A DNA stretch of 64,000 bases from Marinomonas algicola (GTDB taxonomy: Bacteria > Pseudomonadota > Gammaproteobacteria > Pseudomonadales > Marinomonadaceae): NCBI RefSeq assembly GCF_014805825.1, contig NZ_CP061941.1:1178001-1242000 (forward strand), given 5' to 3'. Below, piece by piece: positions 36,862 to 45,287 of the stretch. Both the position numbers and the translations under genes were made by a program. The notes under the pieces are model-generated. The model was not told the origin of the DNA. It saw only the letters and a program-made list of their open reading frames with translations, and made no database searches. How positions within the stretch are numbered: the stretch's first letter is position 1; the number at the start of each line of letters is the position of its first letter.

Positions 36862-36966
36862 GGCGTAAATTCCTTACTGTTAATACTAAGAATGGATAGA
36901 TTATTTGCAATTGATAGTATCAATAATTATGATAATTAAAAGTTAATAACCATCGATAAAATTCAT

Positions 36967-37848
36967 ATGTTAAGTTTAGAGCAAGTTAATATGCTGGTGT
37001 TGTCAGCAGAGTTAGGGTCTTTTTCTGCCTGTGCTAGAAAATTAGGCAAAGTTCAATCTGCTGTGAGTCATGGTATAAACAGTTTAGAGTTGGATTTGGG
37101 GGTGGAGCTATTTGATAGGCGTTCGCGTAGGCCAACCTTAACGACAGAGGGAGAACGTTTAATTCGTACGGCAAAAGCGCTATTAGCGCAATCGTATGAG
37201 TTTGAAAAGATTGCTGAATCCATTATGCGCCATGAAGAAAGCGTGTTAACTATTGCCATTGACGATGCCTTATTAGAGCCAAATATTTCTGAGGTATTGA
37301 AACAATTTTCTCTACAGTTTCCCTATGTTGAATTAGATTTAGTGTCGTCTGCATCACCTGATATTATCCATACTGTTGCTAACGGTAATGTGGACATTGG
37401 GGTCATGTTTTCAGAAATTGAGGCAAACAAAAAAGTGGATTTTTGTTATGTAGGAGGCATCGATTTTATTGCTGTTTGTCACTCAAATTTCCCATTGGCT
37501 GGACAGCGCATTTTTTCTGAATCAGACTTAGCACCATTTCGTCAAATCGCCGTTCGCGGAGCATTGAAAAAAGAATCTCAAGCATTAATTAGTATGACCC
37601 CAAGTGTTTGGTGGTGCTCTAGTAACTACAGTGTGTTAGAGCTGGTGAAACAACAAATAGGTTGGGCCTACTTACCACTTTATTTAGTTCAACCACTTAT
37701 AAAAAGTGGTTGTATTTGTAAAATTGATGCGGCTTTTGATCATAAGCCTTGGTCTATTCCAGTCGATCTAGTGTCAAAAAAAGGCGCCCATCGTGGTCCA
37801 GCTTATCAATACTTCTTCGAATCCTGTAAAAATGCGTTCTCGCTCTAA
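36967..37848 (+). CDS. LysR family transcriptional regulator, divergent from sugE
   Basis: The 293-residue protein has the LysR winged helix (MLVLSAELGSFSACARKLGK, then VQSAVSHGINSLE) and a C-terminal effector domain that ends near SKKGAHRGPAYQYF. By arrangement it should act on the divergent sugE gene. Its stop is 85 bases before the next LysR gene, which is on the same strand but of another subgroup. The effector is unknown. Confidence 0.92.
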   Translation: MLSLEQVNMLVLSAELGSFSACARKLGKVQSAVSHGINSLELDLGVELFDRRSRRPTLTTEGERLIRTAKALLAQSYEFEKIAESIMRHEESVLTIAIDDALLEPNISEVLKQFSLQFPYVELDLVSSASPDIIHTVANGNVDIGVMFSEIEANKKVDFCYVGGIDFIAVCHSNFPLAGQRIFSESDLAPFRQIAVRGALKKESQALISMTPSVWWCSSNYSVLELVKQQIGWAYLPLYLVQPLIKSGCICKIDAAFDHKPWSIPVDLVSKKGAHRGPAYQYFFESCKNAFSL

Positions 37849-37933
37849 TGTGTTATTTCAGAATAGTTCAATCGTTAAGCCATCATTGTAATGATACGAA
37901 TAAATCACGAGCAAAAATTAGGAATGTAATTGT

Positions 37934-38866
37934 ATGAAAAAATGGGGTGCTCATCAGGGACGTTTACCGACTCTCAATCACTTGATTGCCTTAGAAGCGA
38001 CGGCAAGGTTGGGAAGTTTCAGTGCCGCCGCGCAAGAAATGCATTTAACTCAAGGGGCCGTTGCGCAGCAAATTAGAGGCTTAGAAAAAGATTTGGGGGG
38101 GCCGTTATTTGATCGTTTACCAAGAGGGCTGCAGGCCAACCATAAAGGTAAAGATTACATTAATCGACTTAAGTTGGCCTTAGGTATTATTGAAGAGGCC
38201 ACAAAAGTGTTGCTGGAGAAGGAGTCTCTAAGTGATCAAAATCAAATTATGCTCAGTACCACACCTTCATTTGCCAGTCGATGGCTTATTCCTCGCTTAC
38301 CTAAACTGTATGACACTTACCCAAACCTCTCCGTCATGATTGATGCGTCCAATACTATACGGCGTTTTCATGGGGAAAATAAAGTTGATATGGCGGTTCG
38401 TTGGGGAACCGCGCCCTTTGCGGATGGTCATGCTCGATTTTTATTGCCAGGTAAAGCGATTCCTGTTTGTTCTCCAGACTTTCTTCAAGGTAAAGAAAGG
38501 TTAAACCCAGAAAATCTTGAAGGAATCTCCCTTATTTCCGATAGCCATAACAACTGGCAAAATTGGTATGACTCCTTTGGTGTGACAGGTAGCGAGGTGC
38601 ATGGGCCTGTCTTTTCTCTATCCAGTCATGCTCTCGAAGCCGCCGAACAAGGTATGGGTATCGCCTTGGTGCCAAAGTTACTTGTGCAGGCGGCTTTAGA
38701 ATCAGGGCGTCTTGTGGAAGCTATGCCAGAAGAGTATCAGCTGGATACGAAAGCAGGGTATTTTTTGGTAACAAATGAGCAAGTCGCAGATGAATCAGCT
38801 TTAGGTAAAGTGATTAACTGGATGCTTGAAGAGGCAAAAATACCTCCCCAAAACAGCCAAGAGTAA
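37934..38866 (+). CDS. LysR family regulator, GcvA/AmpR-like
   Basis: The 310-residue protein begins GRLPTLNHLIALEATARLGS, then FSAAAQEMHLTQGAVAQQIR, the pattern of the GcvA/AmpR subgroup. The effector domain starts near residue 95 with MLSTTPSFASRWLIPRLPKL and MAVRWG-type conserved elements. GcvA homologues regulate glycine or amino-acid genes, AmpR homologues beta-lactamases; neither target is nearby. It is convergent with the SDR gene. Autonomous transcription is likely. Confidence 0.93.
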   Translation: MKKWGAHQGRLPTLNHLIALEATARLGSFSAAAQEMHLTQGAVAQQIRGLEKDLGGPLFDRLPRGLQANHKGKDYINRLKLALGIIEEATKVLLEKESLSDQNQIMLSTTPSFASRWLIPRLPKLYDTYPNLSVMIDASNTIRRFHGENKVDMAVRWGTAPFADGHARFLLPGKAIPVCSPDFLQGKERLNPENLEGISLISDSHNNWQNWYDSFGVTGSEVHGPVFSLSSHALEAAEQGMGIALVPKLLVQAALESGRLVEAMPEEYQLDTKAGYFLVTNEQVADESALGKVINWMLEEAKIPPQNSQE

Positions 38867-38946
38867 GGTAATAGAAGAAACAGTGCAGTAATCACATTGT
38901 AGATTATCTGCACTATGGGACATTATTTTTATTTCATCATGAGTTA

Positions 38947-39549
38947 TTACAAAACGATTCGCATTGTCTGACCAGTCTGCAAACCTTCAACGCTTTTCGC
39001 ATACCCTAGAGCCGCTCGTGCTGCAGGAACAGGGCAGTGTCCGCGAAAGAATGCGCCGTAATTTTCCATGGCTTCTTCAATCACACCAGGGCTGACAACA
39101 TTGAGACGTTGGCCTCTAGGCATTTCTAAAGAAGCGGCCATAACAAAGCCGCTAATAGCACAAGCGACCATAGAAGCCGAGCTTCCCATAGGGATTGGGT
39201 CGTGATCAGTGACACCGGAACTTAGGGTAAAAGAGCCACCATCATTGATGTACTCACTGCCAATCAGCACAAGGTTAACCTGACCCATTAATTTGTCTTT
39301 TAAACCGAATTCGTAATCTTCTGTGGTAAATTTAGGGAAAGGCGCCCATTTTACATGGCCCGCACAACTAATAACGGCGTCAAATTTACCGGCTTTTTCA
39401 AACGCATTACGTATGGATGTTGTGTCAGTAATGTCCATAATGAGATCACCAGAGGTACGGCCAGCGGTGACAATTTCATGACGTTGGCCTAATTCTTTAG
39501 CGACTGCTTTTCCGATTGTGCCCGTGGCACCAATTAAAATAATTCTCAT
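38947..39549 (-). CDS. Short-chain dehydrogenase/reductase lacking the YxxxK motif
   Basis: The 200-residue protein has a Rossmann NADP motif (IILIGATGTIGKAVAKEL) and AVISCAGHVKWAPFP in place of NNAG, with an SSGV serine. The usual YxxxK catalytic pair is replaced by SASMVACAISGF. A small SDR subgroup with the same loss is known and is annotated only as short chain dehydrogenase. Whether it is catalytic is uncertain; nucleotide sensing is possible. The ATG at 39549 has AGGAAAG upstream. It is divergent from the LysR gene at 39835. Confidence 0.85.
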   Translation of the reverse strand: MRIILIGATGTIGKAVAKELGQRHEIVTAGRTSGDLIMDITDTTSIRNAFEKAGKFDAVISCAGHVKWAPFPKFTTEDYEFGLKDKLMGQVNLVLIGSEYINDGGSFTLSSGVTDHDPIPMGSSASMVACAISGFVMAASLEMPRGQRLNVVSPGVIEEAMENYGAFFRGHCPVPAARAALGYAKSVEGLQTGQTMRIVL

Positions 39550-39834
39550 ATGTCTTTCCTTTATTGAACGAAGTGATTGATTCACAGTGTGTTTAATATA
39601 GTAGGAAAGACCGGCTATTCACTAATCATATAATTTATTGTTAGGCAGTAGATAAATTACAGCCTAACAGGCTATTACCCAATGCAGCGCCAATTTATTG
39701 GTGACAAGTGAGTATGCTTCTTCCCACCCTGAAAATATTGTAGTATGAGGTTTGTTTTAAGTGTTTTTGTATGCAACCCATTGTTTTTATTCTGAGTCAA
39801 CTGATACCTACGATATTGTCCATTGGAAAAATCT

Positions 39835-40746
39835 ATGAAAAAAGAATTTAAAGCCTATACAGGACAGGTCACTGATATTGACCTACGACAGTTTCGGATC
39901 TTTAAAACGGTAGTGGATTGTGGCGGTTTTGCGGCGGCAGAAGTGGCTTTAAATATTAGTCGTCCAGCGATTAGTATGGCGGTTTCTGATTTGGAAGCAC
40001 GTCTTAAAATGACATTGTGTCAAAGAGGGCGGGCCGGCTTTTTTTTAACGGATGAGGGTCGAGGCATATATGAGGCCATTGTTCAGTTATTTGCATCGAT
40101 GGAAGTCTTTAAATTACAAGTTAATGGTCTTCACTCGTTTCTGAAAGGTGACCTTAATATTGGTATATCGGATAACTTAGTGACCTTGGAACACATGAAC
40201 ATCAGTAAGGCATTAGCCTCGCTGAAAGAAAGAGGACCTGATATTAATATTAATATTCGTATGGCGCCACCTATCGATATAGAGCGCGGTGTGATGGAAG
40301 GGCAGTTGCATGTTGGGGTTGTTCCGCATGCGAGATCATTACCTAATATAGAATATTTTAATTTATATGACGAAGATTCTTATCTTTATTGTAGCAATAC
40401 ACACCCTCTTTATAATGTTGAAACGTTGAGTGTCGAGGATGTCACGGTCGCCGATATGGTGGTATCGACCTATGGTAGAACGCCTTCTATTAGCGGTTTT
40501 ACGCAATCTTTTCATACAACAGCGCAAGCTTCTGATAAAGAAGGTATCGCTTTTTTAGTCTTGACCGGAGCCTATATTGGTTTCTTACCGGCTCACTTCG
40601 CGGAGCGATGGTTTGAAAAAGGCGCGTTAAAAACCCTGATGCCTGAGCTTTTTCAGTATTCTACCAGCTACGCGGCGATCACTCGTAAAGGCGCGAAACC
40701 CAATCGAATCGTTGACACGTTAATGAAGCTGCTCATTAACGATTAG
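39835..40746 (+). CDS. LysR family regulator next to the beta-alanine genes
   Basis: The 303-residue protein has the LysR winged helix (DLRQFRIFKTVVDCGGFAAA, then LNISRPAISMAVSDLEARL) and a C-terminal effector domain. The ATG at 39835 follows GGAAAAATCT; a TTG at 39823 is the only upstream option. It precedes the beta-alanine aminotransferase gene on the same strand, 260 bases upstream, and is divergent from the SDR gene. Either could be its target; beta-alanine or its semialdehyde is a possible effector. Confidence 0.9.
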   Translation: MKKEFKAYTGQVTDIDLRQFRIFKTVVDCGGFAAAEVALNISRPAISMAVSDLEARLKMTLCQRGRAGFFLTDEGRGIYEAIVQLFASMEVFKLQVNGLHSFLKGDLNIGISDNLVTLEHMNISKALASLKERGPDININIRMAPPIDIERGVMEGQLHVGVVPHARSLPNIEYFNLYDEDSYLYCSNTHPLYNVETLSVEDVTVADMVVSTYGRTPSISGFTQSFHTTAQASDKEGIAFLVLTGAYIGFLPAHFAERWFEKGALKTLMPELFQYSTSYAAITRKGAKPNRIVDTLMKLLIND

Positions 40747-40888
40747 CGGCGATTCATCTTTATGGGTTGATGTGCCTTTGTTTTTCTTGTGTCGTTTTTC
40801 CGTTTGCGTTCCTTGTCTCGTTTGCCTCTTCTAATCAGTGCTCCTTGATGCTATTTAGTCTGTGTTTTGCTCTCTTTACCTTAATTTT

Positions 40889-40914
40889 GTTAGTTAACCT
40901 GTGGCTTAACTAAC
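40889..40914. promoter_or_regulatory. 9-bp inverted repeat upstream of the beta-alanine operon
   Basis: GTTAGTTAA and TTAACTAAC are separated by eight bases, about 90 bases before the aminotransferase start. The geometry suits an operator for a dimeric regulator such as the LysR protein encoded just upstream. It could instead form a hairpin ending the LysR transcript, but no T run follows. Confidence 0.45.
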
Positions 40915-41006
40915 GGTAAATTTATTTGGATTTAAAAAAACAGAAGGGAGCGCATAATCGAAGGCATTACAAAGTCCTACAACATATTTTAGATTAGGGT
41001 GACGCT

Positions 41007-42344
41007 ATGAATGAAAAACAATCTGCACATGGATTATCACAAGCACAGCTTGATTCTTTTTGGATGCCATACACAGGTAACAGACAGTTTAAGCAAGATC
41101 CTCGTATCATTGTTTCCGCAGAAGGCAATTATTATACCGATGCAGATGGTCGTAAAATTTTCGACGGCCTTTCAGGTTTATGGACGTGTGGTGCAGGTCA
41201 CAGTCGACCAGAAATCACGGAAGCGGTAAGTAAGCAAATCAAACAATTAGACTACTCGCCTTCATTTCAATTTGGTCACCCAAAGGCATTCGAATTAGCG
41301 CATAAAGTCACTGAATTTATGCCTGAAGGATTAAACCGTGTGTTTTTTACCGGATCGGGCTCTGAATCTGTGGAAACCGCATTAAAGATTGCGAGAGCGT
41401 ACTGGCGAAAAAAAGGCATGGCCACTAAAACTCGTTTTATAGGACGTGCAAAAGGCTACCATGGTGTTAACTTCGGTGGCTTAAGTGTAGGAGGGATTAG
41501 TGCTAACCGAACGCTATATGGACAAGGTATTGATGCGATTCATATGCCTCATACCATGCTTGAAGAAAACGTATTTAGTGTTGGTATGCCGCAAAAAGGG
41601 GCTTACATTGCAGACGAATTAGAGTCTTTGATCGCCATTCATGATGCCTCTAATATTGCTGCAGTGATTGTTGAGCCGCTATCTGGTTCGGCTGGGGTAA
41701 TTCCTCCACCACAAGGTTATTTGAAACGTCTGCGTGAAATATGTGATAAGCATAATATTCTGTTGATTTTTGATGAGGTGATCACCGCGTTTGGTCGTAT
41801 GGGATCAAAAACAGGTGCAGAGGCATTTGGTGTGACACCTGATTTAATGACAACCGCAAAACAGTTAACGAACGGTACGGTACCAATGGGAGCCGTTATC
41901 GCTAAACAAGAGATATACGATACATTCATGGCTGAAGGTGGCCCAGAATACATGATGGAAATTCCTCATGGTTATACGTATTCGGCTCACCCAGTAGCGT
42001 GTGCCGCGGCTTTGGCTACGTTAAACCTACTTCAGGAAGATAAGTTAATTGAGCGTGTTAACAGTATTTCACCTCACTTCCAAACGCTGATTCACAGTTT
42101 GAAGGGCGCTAAGTATGTATCTGATATTCGAGATTACGGATTAACTGGAGCCTTAACCATCGCATCGGCTCCTGGTGAACCGGCGTTACGTCCCTACCAG
42201 ATTGCTATGAAATGTTGGGAAAAAGGATTCTATGTGCGTTATGGCGGCGATACGATTCAACTTGGCCTACCGTTTACCACTGAATTGAACGAAATAGACA
42301 ATGTAATTAATGCTTTAGGCGACTCTATTAATGAATTGAACTGA
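41007..42344 (+). CDS. bauA: Beta-alanine--pyruvate aminotransferase
   Basis: A class III PLP aminotransferase of 445 residues. The PLP-binding lysine is Lys285 in MTTAKQLTNG. DEVITAFGRMG supplies the ring-contacting Asp, and FFTGSGSESVETALKIARAY the phosphate site. The N-terminal FWMPYTGNRQFK is characteristic of omega-amino-acid:pyruvate transaminases. It converts beta-alanine and pyruvate to malonate semialdehyde and alanine. The next gene consumes the semialdehyde, which supports the assignment. A role with taurine or other omega-amines cannot be excluded. The start is ATG 41007 after AGGGTGACGCT. Confidence 0.93.
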   Translation: MNEKQSAHGLSQAQLDSFWMPYTGNRQFKQDPRIIVSAEGNYYTDADGRKIFDGLSGLWTCGAGHSRPEITEAVSKQIKQLDYSPSFQFGHPKAFELAHKVTEFMPEGLNRVFFTGSGSESVETALKIARAYWRKKGMATKTRFIGRAKGYHGVNFGGLSVGGISANRTLYGQGIDAIHMPHTMLEENVFSVGMPQKGAYIADELESLIAIHDASNIAAVIVEPLSGSAGVIPPPQGYLKRLREICDKHNILLIFDEVITAFGRMGSKTGAEAFGVTPDLMTTAKQLTNGTVPMGAVIAKQEIYDTFMAEGGPEYMMEIPHGYTYSAHPVACAAALATLNLLQEDKLIERVNSISPHFQTLIHSLKGAKYVSDIRDYGLTGALTIASAPGEPALRPYQIAMKCWEKGFYVRYGGDTIQLGLPFTTELNEIDNVINALGDSINELN

Positions 42345-42401
42345 TTCAAATACATATATTAATGAGTCAAAAAGACTGAACAAAAGATTGAGGAAAAACT
42401 G

Positions 42402-43892
42402 ATGACAATTGTTGGCCACCTAATTAATGGCGAAATGAACACCGAAGCGAAACGTACACAAGATGTGTTTAATCCATCCACGGGTGCGGTTTCAAAACAA
42501 GTTGCCTTAGCGTCTGTTGAGACGGTTGAACAGGCTATTGCGGCGGCACAAAAAGCTTTTCCAGCTTGGCGTAATACACCACCTGCAAAACGTGCACAAG
42601 TGATGTACCGATTTAAGCAATTATTGGAAGAAAATGAAGCGAAAATTTGTGAGTTAATCGGTGAAGAGCATGGAAAGATTGTGCACGATGCCGGTGGTGA
42701 ATTAAAACGTGGCATTGAGAACGTGGAGTATGCTTGTGGTGCTCCAGAACTCTTGAAAGGTGAGCACAGCCGCAATGTTGGACCAAGTATTGATTCTTGG
42801 AGTGAGTTTCAGCCATTAGGTGTTGTAGCGGGTATTACGCCATTTAACTTCCCTGCAATGGTGCCATTATGGATGTTCCCTATGGCGATCGTCTGTGGCA
42901 ATACTTTTGTATTGAAACCATCAGAGCGTGATCCTTCCTCAACGATGTTTATCGCTCAACTCTTAAAAGAGGCGGGCCTACCTGATGGTGTTTTAAACGT
43001 GGTTAATGGGGATAAAGAAGCCGTCGATGTATTGTTAACGGATAAACGTGTTAAGGCAGTGAGCTTTGTGGGTTCTACTCCGATTGCTGAATATATTTAT
43101 AGTACGGCAACGGCGAATGGTAAACGTTGTCAAGCGCTTGGCGGTGCAAAAAATCATGCGATTGTGATGCCTGATGCGGATATGGACAATGCCGTGAATC
43201 AACTAGTGGGTGCGGCATTTGGTTCATCCGGTGAGCGTTGCATGGCATTATCCGTTGCGGTTGCTGTAGGAGAAGAAGCCGCTAATGCGCTTGTTTCAAA
43301 AATGAAAGCGGCCATGACCTCTCTGAACGTAGGCGCGTTTAGCAACGAAAAAAATGACTTTGGCCCTGTCATTACCCGTCAGCATCAAGAGAAAGTAAAT
43401 GGTTATATTGCCAGTGCGCAAGCCGATGGTGCGACTATCGTTGTTGACGGTCGTAACCCTGCTGTAGCGGGTTATGAAGGCGGCTTTTTTGTCGGGGCTA
43501 CTTTAATTGATGGCGTTACGGCCGAGATGAAGAGTTATCAAGAAGAAATTTTTGGTCCAGTTTTGCAAGTGGTTCGAATGGATACTATGGAAGCCGCGAT
43601 GCAGCTCATCAACGATCATGAATACGGGAATGGTACCTGTATCTTTACTCGTGATGGTGAGGCCGCTCGTTACTTCTCGGACAACATTGAAGTCGGCATG
43701 GTGGGCATTAACGTACCCCTGCCGGTACCTGTTTCTTATCACAGTTTTGGTGGTTGGAAGCGTTCTTTATTTGGTGATTTACATGCTTATGGTCCTGATG
43801 CGGTGCGTTTTTATACCAAACGTAAGACCATTACCCAGCGTTGGCCTTCAAGTGGTGTACGAGAAGGGGTGTCTTTCTCTTTTCCAAGCTAA
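42402..43892 (+). CDS. mmsA: CoA-acylating methylmalonate-semialdehyde dehydrogenase
   Basis: The 496-residue aldehyde dehydrogenase has the catalytic cysteine Cys280 in FGSSGERCMAL and PFNFPAMVPLWMFP near residues 147-160. GGAKNHAIVMPDAD replaces the ELGGK glutamate of hydrolytic ALDHs. Loss of that glutamate marks the CoA-acylating MMSDH family, which turns malonate semialdehyde into acetyl-CoA and CO2 and methylmalonate semialdehyde into propionyl-CoA. It follows the aminotransferase by 57 bases, completing beta-alanine degradation to acetyl-CoA. No further valine or inositol genes are in this operon. Confidence 0.96.
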   Translation: MTIVGHLINGEMNTEAKRTQDVFNPSTGAVSKQVALASVETVEQAIAAAQKAFPAWRNTPPAKRAQVMYRFKQLLEENEAKICELIGEEHGKIVHDAGGELKRGIENVEYACGAPELLKGEHSRNVGPSIDSWSEFQPLGVVAGITPFNFPAMVPLWMFPMAIVCGNTFVLKPSERDPSSTMFIAQLLKEAGLPDGVLNVVNGDKEAVDVLLTDKRVKAVSFVGSTPIAEYIYSTATANGKRCQALGGAKNHAIVMPDADMDNAVNQLVGAAFGSSGERCMALSVAVAVGEEAANALVSKMKAAMTSLNVGAFSNEKNDFGPVITRQHQEKVNGYIASAQADGATIVVDGRNPAVAGYEGGFFVGATLIDGVTAEMKSYQEEIFGPVLQVVRMDTMEAAMQLINDHEYGNGTCIFTRDGEAARYFSDNIEVGMVGINVPLPVPVSYHSFGGWKRSLFGDLHAYGPDAVRFYTKRKTITQRWPSSGVREGVSFSFPS

Positions 43893-44244
43893 TTAATTAA
43901 AGGCAAACTTTCTAGACTGCATGTCGTACCAGTCTAGTCATACCGCTCTTAACTCTTTGAGTATGCAGAGCAAACGTTCGATATTGATACTACCCTCCTT
44001 TACAGGACTTTCTTAACGAAAGTCCTGTTTTTTTTGAGTTGTTACTAATGGAAATTTGTTGATGCATTTTATTAGGTAGGGCTTTTTTTAGGCTCATACT
44101 AATTTTTTAGGCTCAAACTAATCTACACTAGTCTCTCTCTACTGATTACCAAGTGGTCAATCTTTTAATTTTAATCATGCTTAACGTTGGCCTAATGCGT
44201 AGGCACTTAATGGGCAAGCATAATAAGCAACATGGGATTCGTCT
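43893..44244. other. Intergenic region after mmsA with terminator
   Basis: About 350 bases without a gene. A perfect rho-independent terminator occupies 44003-44035: CAGGACTTTC pairs with GAAAGTCCTG across a five-base loop, followed by eight T. The remainder presumably carries the promoter for the DUF1989 gene at 44245. Repeated short TTTTTAGGCTCA(T/A)ACTAAT direct copies occur near 44088-44120. Confidence 0.6.
44003..44035 (+). terminator. Rho-independent terminator of the bauA-mmsA operon
   Basis: A ten-pair perfect stem (CAGGACTTTC with GAAAGTCCTG) with a five-base loop and eight following T lies about 110 bases after the mmsA stop. Confidence 0.92.
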
Positions 44245-45117
44245 ATGACTAAATTAAATGTAATTACAGATACCGTACTTGAACCAGTGGATGCTGAACA
44301 ACGTCGTTCCGCAAAACCTGTCATATGCTATGAGGTGAATTGCTTACCTGATTATGATGAGGATTTGTATCATAGGGCGAGAGATGGGATGGTAAAATTG
44401 TCAGAAGTGATCGTTCCTGCTCGTGATGGTGCAACGTTTAGCGTTCCTGCTGGCCATTTTTTTAGAATTGTGAGTGTGGAAGGACCACAAGTTGGTGATC
44501 TAAATTTATGGAATGCAAATGATTTATCTGAACGCTTTTTTAGTGGTAAAACGCGCCAATTGCATGCGAGTCATGTAACGACTGGTGATCGTTTATGGAG
44601 TAACCTTCCTGGCTTGCGTCCAATGGCAACCATTACCCATGATACTCTAGGTTGGTATGGCTGGGATGAGGATGGTGCTGGAGTCCACGATGTTATTGGC
44701 ACTCGATGTGACCCTTACACCAATGCCATGTTAAAAGGGGTCGATTACAATCATTGCTGCCATTCTAATTTGACGAGGGCCTTGGCCAAAGCAACGAATT
44801 TGCCAGCGAATCAAGTGGAGCCGCATATCCACGACGTTCTTAATGTTTTTATGTGTACCGGTTTTACTCATGATACTAAGCAATATTTCATGAAAGCCAG
44901 TCCGGTAAGACCCGGTGATTTTATTGAGTTTTTTGCTGAAATAGACCTTTTAGGCGCTTTATCTGCTTGTCCTGGGGGGGATTGTGGTAGTCGTCATTCT
45001 GATGACAAAACGCCTTGTTACCCATTGCTTGTAGAAATTTATAAGCCGGTTGAAAATGTACTATCAAATTGGCAGTCTCCTGTAAAAAGTGGTTATTCTG
45101 GTAAACACGGTCTTTAA
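44245..45117 (+). CDS. DUF1989 (urea carboxylase-associated family) protein
   Basis: The 290-residue protein fits DUF1989. It has VPAGHFFRIVSVEGPQVGDL near residue 70 and RLWSNLPGLRPMATIT, DVIGTRCDPY, YNHCCHSNLTRAL and SACPGGDCG toward the C-terminus. Conserved His and Cys residues suggest a metal site. Relatives occur in pairs beside urea carboxylase, where they are thought to act on guanidine-derived compounds. This gene is alone, without urea carboxylase or allophanate hydrolase, and its substrate is unknown. A strong terminator directly follows. Confidence 0.85.
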   Translation: MTKLNVITDTVLEPVDAEQRRSAKPVICYEVNCLPDYDEDLYHRARDGMVKLSEVIVPARDGATFSVPAGHFFRIVSVEGPQVGDLNLWNANDLSERFFSGKTRQLHASHVTTGDRLWSNLPGLRPMATITHDTLGWYGWDEDGAGVHDVIGTRCDPYTNAMLKGVDYNHCCHSNLTRALAKATNLPANQVEPHIHDVLNVFMCTGFTHDTKQYFMKASPVRPGDFIEFFAEIDLLGALSACPGGDCGSRHSDDKTPCYPLLVEIYKPVENVLSNWQSPVKSGYSGKHGL

Positions 45118-45131
45118 TTCCTTTCTTATCA

Positions 45132-45160
45132 CAGGCTCAATCACCTATTGAGCCTGTTTT
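45132..45160 (+). terminator. Rho-independent terminator after the DUF1989 gene
   Basis: CAGGCTCAAT pairs with ATTGAGCCTG over a five-base loop, followed by four T, 14 bases after the stop codon. Confidence 0.9.
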
Positions 45161-45287
45161 CTAGAACCTTCTTATTCTCAAAATAAATAACCACGTCATT
45201 AAATTTCGTAATTGATGTCTGAGCCGAAAAAAACAATGATGAATCATGAGTAAAAACAATAATTAAAACTGTTTCAGAGGTGTTGTT

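Noticed and set aside
36862..36966. Guanidine riboswitch upstream of sugE
   Set aside because: No ACGR-loop hairpin pair or conserved guanidine-I elements were seen in the spacer.
42359..42775. 138-codon minus-strand frame
   Set aside because: It is antisense to the start of mmsA, with Cys/Ser-rich shadow composition.
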